Below, in pieces: positions 60,998 through 64,000 of a DNA stretch of 64,000 nt. The notes beneath the pieces are model-generated. The model was not told the DNA's origin. It was given only the letters and a program-made list of their open reading frames with translations, and searched no databases. Position numbers and translations under genes: made by a program. The stretch is taken from positions 38,432 through 102,431 of the forward strand of contig JAJPGY010000008.1 in assembly GCA_021325555.1 (NCBI GenBank). Reading direction: 5' to 3'. Position 1 is the stretch's first letter; every line of letters begins with the position of its first letter. This stretch comes from Pseudomonadota bacterium (GTDB lineage Bacteria; Cyanobacteriota; Vampirovibrionia; Obscuribacterales; Obscuribacteraceae).

Positions 60998-61233
60998 GGC
61001 TGTCGGATAGCCTCCACAAGTCAAGAGCGTCAGTGTCCCTATATTACTGCATTTCTCGCCGGCGCGCGATCATTTTTTGCCGAAGCGCCGCGCGGCTCCG
61101 GCTGCGCCGGCAGGATCAATCCGCCCGGCACAGGTGCGCGCCCGGGGTCTTCCGTCTTATAATCGTCCATCGATGGGTCACCGCGGGTCCTGGGCTGGGC
61201 ACAGGGCGAGCAATTGTTGGGGTCACGATAGAG

Positions 61234-62238
61234 ATGCCGTCTGTCCTTTGCCTGGGAGAAATCCTCGTCGACTGGGTCTGCACCACTCCCGGCGCCGAGT
61301 TGGACCGGGCGCAAATCTTCACAAAAGCGCCCGGCGGCGCGCCCGCCAACGTGGCCGTCGGCCTGGCGCGGCTGGGGGTGTCGACCGGATTCATCGGACG
61401 CATCTCCACTGACGCCTTCGGGCAATGGCTGTTGAGCGTCCTCGAGCAGGACAACGTGGGCACCGAAGGGGTAATCGTCGACCCGCACTCGCAGACAAGA
61501 ATGGCATACGTGGTCACCACGATCACCGGCGACCGCAAGCTGGCCGATTTCTCGAAGATCGCCGTGGCCGACGCGCAGCTGGAGCCGCTCGACCTCAAGC
61601 CGCATCTTTTTGCCCAGGCCAGCGTCCTGCACTTCGGCTCGATCTCCCTTATCGCCAGCCCCTGCTCCGAGGCGACCAAACAGGCCGTTGAGCTGGCCCA
61701 CATTCACAAACTGCTGGTCTCTTACGATCCCAACGTGCGCCTGGGGCTATGGCCTTCGCCGGAGGCCTGCAAGATGAAGATCCTCGACACGCTCGCCTGG
61801 GCGGACCTGGTCAAGATCAACGCCGACGAGCTGGAGTTCCTCACCGGCTCCCGGGAGATGGAGGCCGCCGATGCTCTCAGGCAGGAGCACGACATACCGG
61901 TGCTCGTCGTCACCCTGGATTCGCAAGGCGCCTATCTGTCCTGCCGCAACGGGGGCAAACATGTGCCGGGATTCCAGGTGCAGCTTGTCGAAGCGACCGG
62001 CGCCGGCGACGGCTTTACCGCCGGGGTGATTGCCGGACTCCTTGCCAATTTGGAGGGAGCCGCTGATCGCAGGGTTAAGCTCCAATCGATGACAACCGAG
62101 GAGCTGGCAGCAATTATCCGCAGGGCCAACGCCGTTGGCGCCCTGACGTGCACACGGCCGGGGGCGATCCCGGCGTTACCGACCTACGACGAGGTCGATC
62201 GCTTTTTGGAGCAGCTCGCTGCTCAGACGTCCTCCTAA
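61234..62238 (+). CDS. PfkB-family sugar kinase (fructokinase-like)
   Basis: A 334-aa ribokinase-fold enzyme. The N-terminal signature GGAPANVAVGLARLG (about 33-47) binds the sugar, and the C-terminal ATGAGDGFTAGV carries the catalytic Asp (GAGD; the more usual DTGAGD begins with Ala here) and the anion hole. NADELEFLTG is the typical fructokinase-like segment. It phosphorylates fructose or a similar sugar with ATP in the cytosol. Length is normal. Start ATG 61234 has a weak ribosome binding site (GGGGTC); the frame is open to 61033. It is monocistronic. Confidence 0.9.
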   Translation: MPSVLCLGEILVDWVCTTPGAELDRAQIFTKAPGGAPANVAVGLARLGVSTGFIGRISTDAFGQWLLSVLEQDNVGTEGVIVDPHSQTRMAYVVTTITGDRKLADFSKIAVADAQLEPLDLKPHLFAQASVLHFGSISLIASPCSEATKQAVELAHIHKLLVSYDPNVRLGLWPSPEACKMKILDTLAWADLVKINADELEFLTGSREMEAADALRQEHDIPVLVVTLDSQGAYLSCRNGGKHVPGFQVQLVEATGAGDGFTAGVIAGLLANLEGAADRRVKLQSMTTEELAAIIRRANAVGALTCTRPGAIPALPTYDEVDRFLEQLAAQTSS

Positions 62239-62392
62239 ATCTCGACCTCCGCATCTTCTCACGATTTTCCATTGCCTGACGCCGGCCTTGGCTGACCCGA
62301 TTTTGTCACACCGTTGAGCCTTCCCAGTCACGCCACAGCGATATCTTCGCCCGCAGAACCAGTATCCCCTCGTTAAGGCTGGACTCGGGCAT

Positions 62393-62914
62393 ATGATTCG
62401 ACACAGTGTTCTGCAAACTTACATTGAGGTAGGCACTCACGCTTGCCGCACAGGGCACCTGACGGTTGCTGAAAAGATGTTTCGGGCTGTCGTGGAAGAG
62501 GCGCACAAGGAAGACAGCAATCACACCCGCCTGGCAGAGACATTCCTCCAGATAGCGGGGGCCTATGCCGGACAGAATGAGTACAAAAGATCGGCCAGCT
62601 TTTACAGGCGGGCGCTCGCACTCTACAACTACTCGCTCGGGCCGTACAACGAGTACAGCGCCGGCGTGCTGGAGAGTCTTGCCTGGATTTACCACAAACA
62701 AGGCAAACTCGGTCAGGCTGCCCGATTCTGCGCGCGCGCGGTAATCGCCGGCGAGCGGTCACCCGCGCCGGACAAAAAGCGGCTTGCCCGGAGAGCGATG
62801 ACTCTCGCCTGGCTGTATATCCAGCAGGACAAACCAGGGCAAGCGGACCTGGCATTCAGAAAATCGCTGGAGTATCAACGAGCCATGAGCCAAGCCATCG
62901 CCGCTCAGAACTAA
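62393..62914 (+). CDS. Small TPR protein, paralogue of the gene at 1006
   Basis: A 173-aa soluble protein of about four 42-residue TPR units (TRLAETFLQIAGAYAGQNEY, then ASFYRRALALYNYSLG). It aligns from its first Met with the protein at 1006-1521 (shared pattern MIxxxVxQxYIxxGxxAxxxGxLxxAExMF). The last repeat is degraded and Arg/Ala-rich. It should be a protein-binding adaptor in the cytosol. ATG 62393 has only CGGG upstream. No partner gene is adjacent. Confidence 0.78.
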   Translation: MIRHSVLQTYIEVGTHACRTGHLTVAEKMFRAVVEEAHKEDSNHTRLAETFLQIAGAYAGQNEYKRSASFYRRALALYNYSLGPYNEYSAGVLESLAWIYHKQGKLGQAARFCARAVIAGERSPAPDKKRLARRAMTLAWLYIQQDKPGQADLAFRKSLEYQRAMSQAIAAQN

Positions 62915-63640
62915 GCTCTATCCGGGGAAATAGCAGAAAGGCTCCAGGCGCTGCCGCAAGGCTCACGCCTGGACCCTCTGGTCAGGGCGACCGACATCGA
63001 TGTTGAGTTGCAAGCAACCGATCGGCGGTCCTGCTTGTGATGGGAAAATTACGGGTGCTAGCTGGCATACCGGCCGGTCAGGCATTTACAGTGGTGCTAC
63101 CACCATCTTCGCCGTTGCTTACAGACTGGTGGGCTGCTGCGGCGATGCGCTGTCGTCCACACAGCCAGCGCGGCTCGCGAGCCAGCACTGCCAGTGGTGC
63201 TCAGACCATCGGATCGTCGCCAGGAGTGCAAAGACGGGATAAAGCGACGAGGGGAAAACTACGAGCGCTAATTCGCGCACCAAGTGATACCGCATTCGAA
63301 GCGGTGTTCGTCCCAGGGCCGCACCCCTCGGATATCAAACCTGATTTGGCATAGGGGAGCCACAAATCAAGCCGCACCCAAGGTGGAATCTCAAAACTGG
63401 CCGGCGATCCCAGCTGTCAGTAAGCACCCGAAAATAACTTCACGGCGCCACCATTCAAATGTTGAGCGGCGGGCGTTCGCACCGGTAGGTTAGGGCATTC
63501 GATTCCGTCTCACGTCAGGGAAGAGCACAGCCACCGAAAGCCCGCCCGCAGCCTGTTTAAGCCCGCCAAGAAAATGCACCAGCGTGCATTGGCTTGGAGC
63601 CGCTCAGACAATGCCAGCCTTGCGTGAGCCTCGCAAGGGC
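62915..63640. other. Degraded region without an intact gene
   Basis: Frames here are short and lack ribosome binding sites. A 106-codon frame (63037-63354) contains the motif GKLRxLxxxPxxxAFxxV twice (near 63040 and 63258), hinting at a decayed repeat gene. A hairpin CCAGGCG/CGCCTGG lies near 62942-62975. The segment near 63384-63430 (GGTGGAATCTCAAAACTGGC) looks like the end of an IS21-type element, but no transposase remains. Confidence 0.35.
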
Positions 63641-63745
63641 TGGGGCAGGCCGCGCGCGCAGCTCGAGGTGGCGCAAGAGCTGGGCATCTCACAGATGCAG
63701 GTGATCCGTTCAATACCTGAGCGTGCGGACCACGCACTAGCACCC
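63641..63745 (+). pseudogene. Sigma-factor region-4-like scrap
   Basis: The plus-strand frame reads QLEVAQELGISQMQVIRS, which matches the helix-turn-helix of SigB/SigF-type sigma factors (typically EIAxxLGISQMQVSRL). Codons after it diverge (IPERADHAL) and nothing resembling sigma region 2 lies upstream, so this is probably a small eroded fragment. A short chance similarity cannot be excluded. Confidence 0.35.
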
Positions 63746-64000
63746 TCAGGCCGCGCCTTGACCACCCTCTAGCTTCGAGACACGCTTCTCGAGACCGAAA
63801 ATCCGTTCGGAATGCTCCGCCAGTGTTCCATTGATTGCACGCAGATAGGAGCCCACTCCATCAAATCGCTCGCCAACCTCACGGCGAAAGGTCGAAAGCT
63901 CGACCTTGATGGAGCCGACCTCATCCTTAATGGAGCCGACCTCATCCTTGATGGAGCCGACCTCATCCTTGATGGAGCCGACCTCATCCTTGATGGAGCC
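63746..64000 (-). CDS. Heptad-repeat coiled-coil protein (5' end beyond the window)
   Basis: The visible 84 C-terminal residues read GSIKDEV repeated four times exactly, once diverged (GSIKVEL), then STFRREVGERFDGVGSYL, AINGTLAEHSERI and FGLEKRVSKLEGGQGAA and a TGA at 63746. The 7-residue repeat with Ile/Val at a/d positions predicts a parallel coiled coil. Repeats in DNA are exact 21-bp units. The start and the remainder of the protein are outside the window; the function is unknown. No ORF of this frame begins inside the window. Confidence 0.7.
   Translation of the reverse strand, partial: GSIKDEVGSIKDEVGSIKDEVGSIKDEVGSIKVELSTFRREVGERFDGVGSYLRAINGTLAEHSERIFGLEKRVSKLEGGQGAA
63899..64000. 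repeat. 21-bp tandem repeats encoding GSIKDEV
   Basis: Five consecutive 21-bp units (the last cut by the window end): the first differs at two positions, the second at one, and the rest are identical. The unit length keeps frame and heptad register, so copy number can vary by slippage without breaking the protein. Confidence 0.9.

Noticed and set aside
63769..63987. Minus-strand frame reading MRSAPSR repeats
   Set aside because: It is a shifted reading of the 21-bp repeats; the GSIKDEV frame continues into a natural coiled-coil sequence and fits better.
1..64000. tRNA, rRNA, CRISPR or prophage genes
   Set aside because: I looked for cloverleaf-like segments, regularly spaced repeats and phage structural genes and found none that I could support.

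Overview
The window is 64 kb of GC-rich bacterial chromosome. It carries about 54 genes that I accept as intact or complete enough to call, plus five clear or probable gene remnants. Genes lie on both strands in short operons. Many have textbook Shine-Dalgarno sequences (GGAGG or AAGGAGG, 5-9 bases before the start) and many units end in G+C-rich hairpins followed by T runs. I see no rRNA, tRNA, CRISPR array, intact insertion sequence, phage module or replication origin. The mix of genes (secreted TPR proteins, an AlgI-type acyltransferase, hybrid histidine kinase, POT and CNT transporters, many orphan small proteins) suggests a free-living, probably Gram-negative-type bacterium from a poorly sampled lineage. 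The abundant small TPR proteins recall Obscuribacterales/Melainabacteria-like genomes, but that placement is a guess; nothing here fixes the phylum.

Layout. 1-5 kb: a small orphan, a TPR protein and a PAS-GAF-PAS hybrid histidine kinase. 5-12 kb (minus strand): potassium channel, Xaa-Pro aminopeptidase, concentrative nucleoside transporter and double-domain M16 peptidase, a peptide and nucleoside scavenging set. 12-15.5 kb: class I aminotransferase and a stand-alone ClpB-D2-like AAA+ ATPase. 15.6-19 kb: a decay patch with a patatin interrupted by an in-frame stop, an M28 peptidase lacking its catalytic middle, and a GH125-like gene with a stop, a frameshift and a lost C-terminus. 19.5-24 kb: an LPxxD-repeat protein, two small exported proteins and a duplicated membrane protein.

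24-32 kb (plus strand): small proteins, a LOG-family protein, a tiny membrane protein coupled to a rhomboid protease, a membrane-anchored HAD phosphatase, then a TPM-like membrane protein followed by two tandem LemA-like proteins. 32-39 kb: POT transporter, small membrane protein, adenylate kinase with a coupled repeat protein, and an MBOAT plus SGNH pair that probably O-acylates a surface polymer. 39-42 kb: orphan and a secreted TPR protein. 42-45.3 kb (minus): a three-gene operon of an orphan helical protein, a trypsin-like protease and a second orphan; this is my best candidate for an undescribed system. 45.8-49 kb: secreted protein, PIG-L deacetylase, small-protein pair.

49.5-56 kb (minus): MocR-like regulator that has lost its PLP lysine, with a coupled small protein, then GDPD phosphodiesterase, fatty acid hydroxylase, a duplicated HELxE protein and a membrane-anchored DmpA-type peptidase. 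56.6-64 kb: HAD protein, YhaM-like HD exonuclease, MFS transporter beside a GNAT remnant, PfkB sugar kinase, a second small TPR protein paralogous to the first, then a degraded end with a sigma-factor-like scrap and a heptad-repeat coiled-coil gene that leaves the window.

Possible regulatory themes are a palindrome GTGAAC-N6-GTTCAC found at three intergenic places, repeated AT-rich islands with a TATAGTA core, and several very stable hairpins in leaders or convergent spacers.
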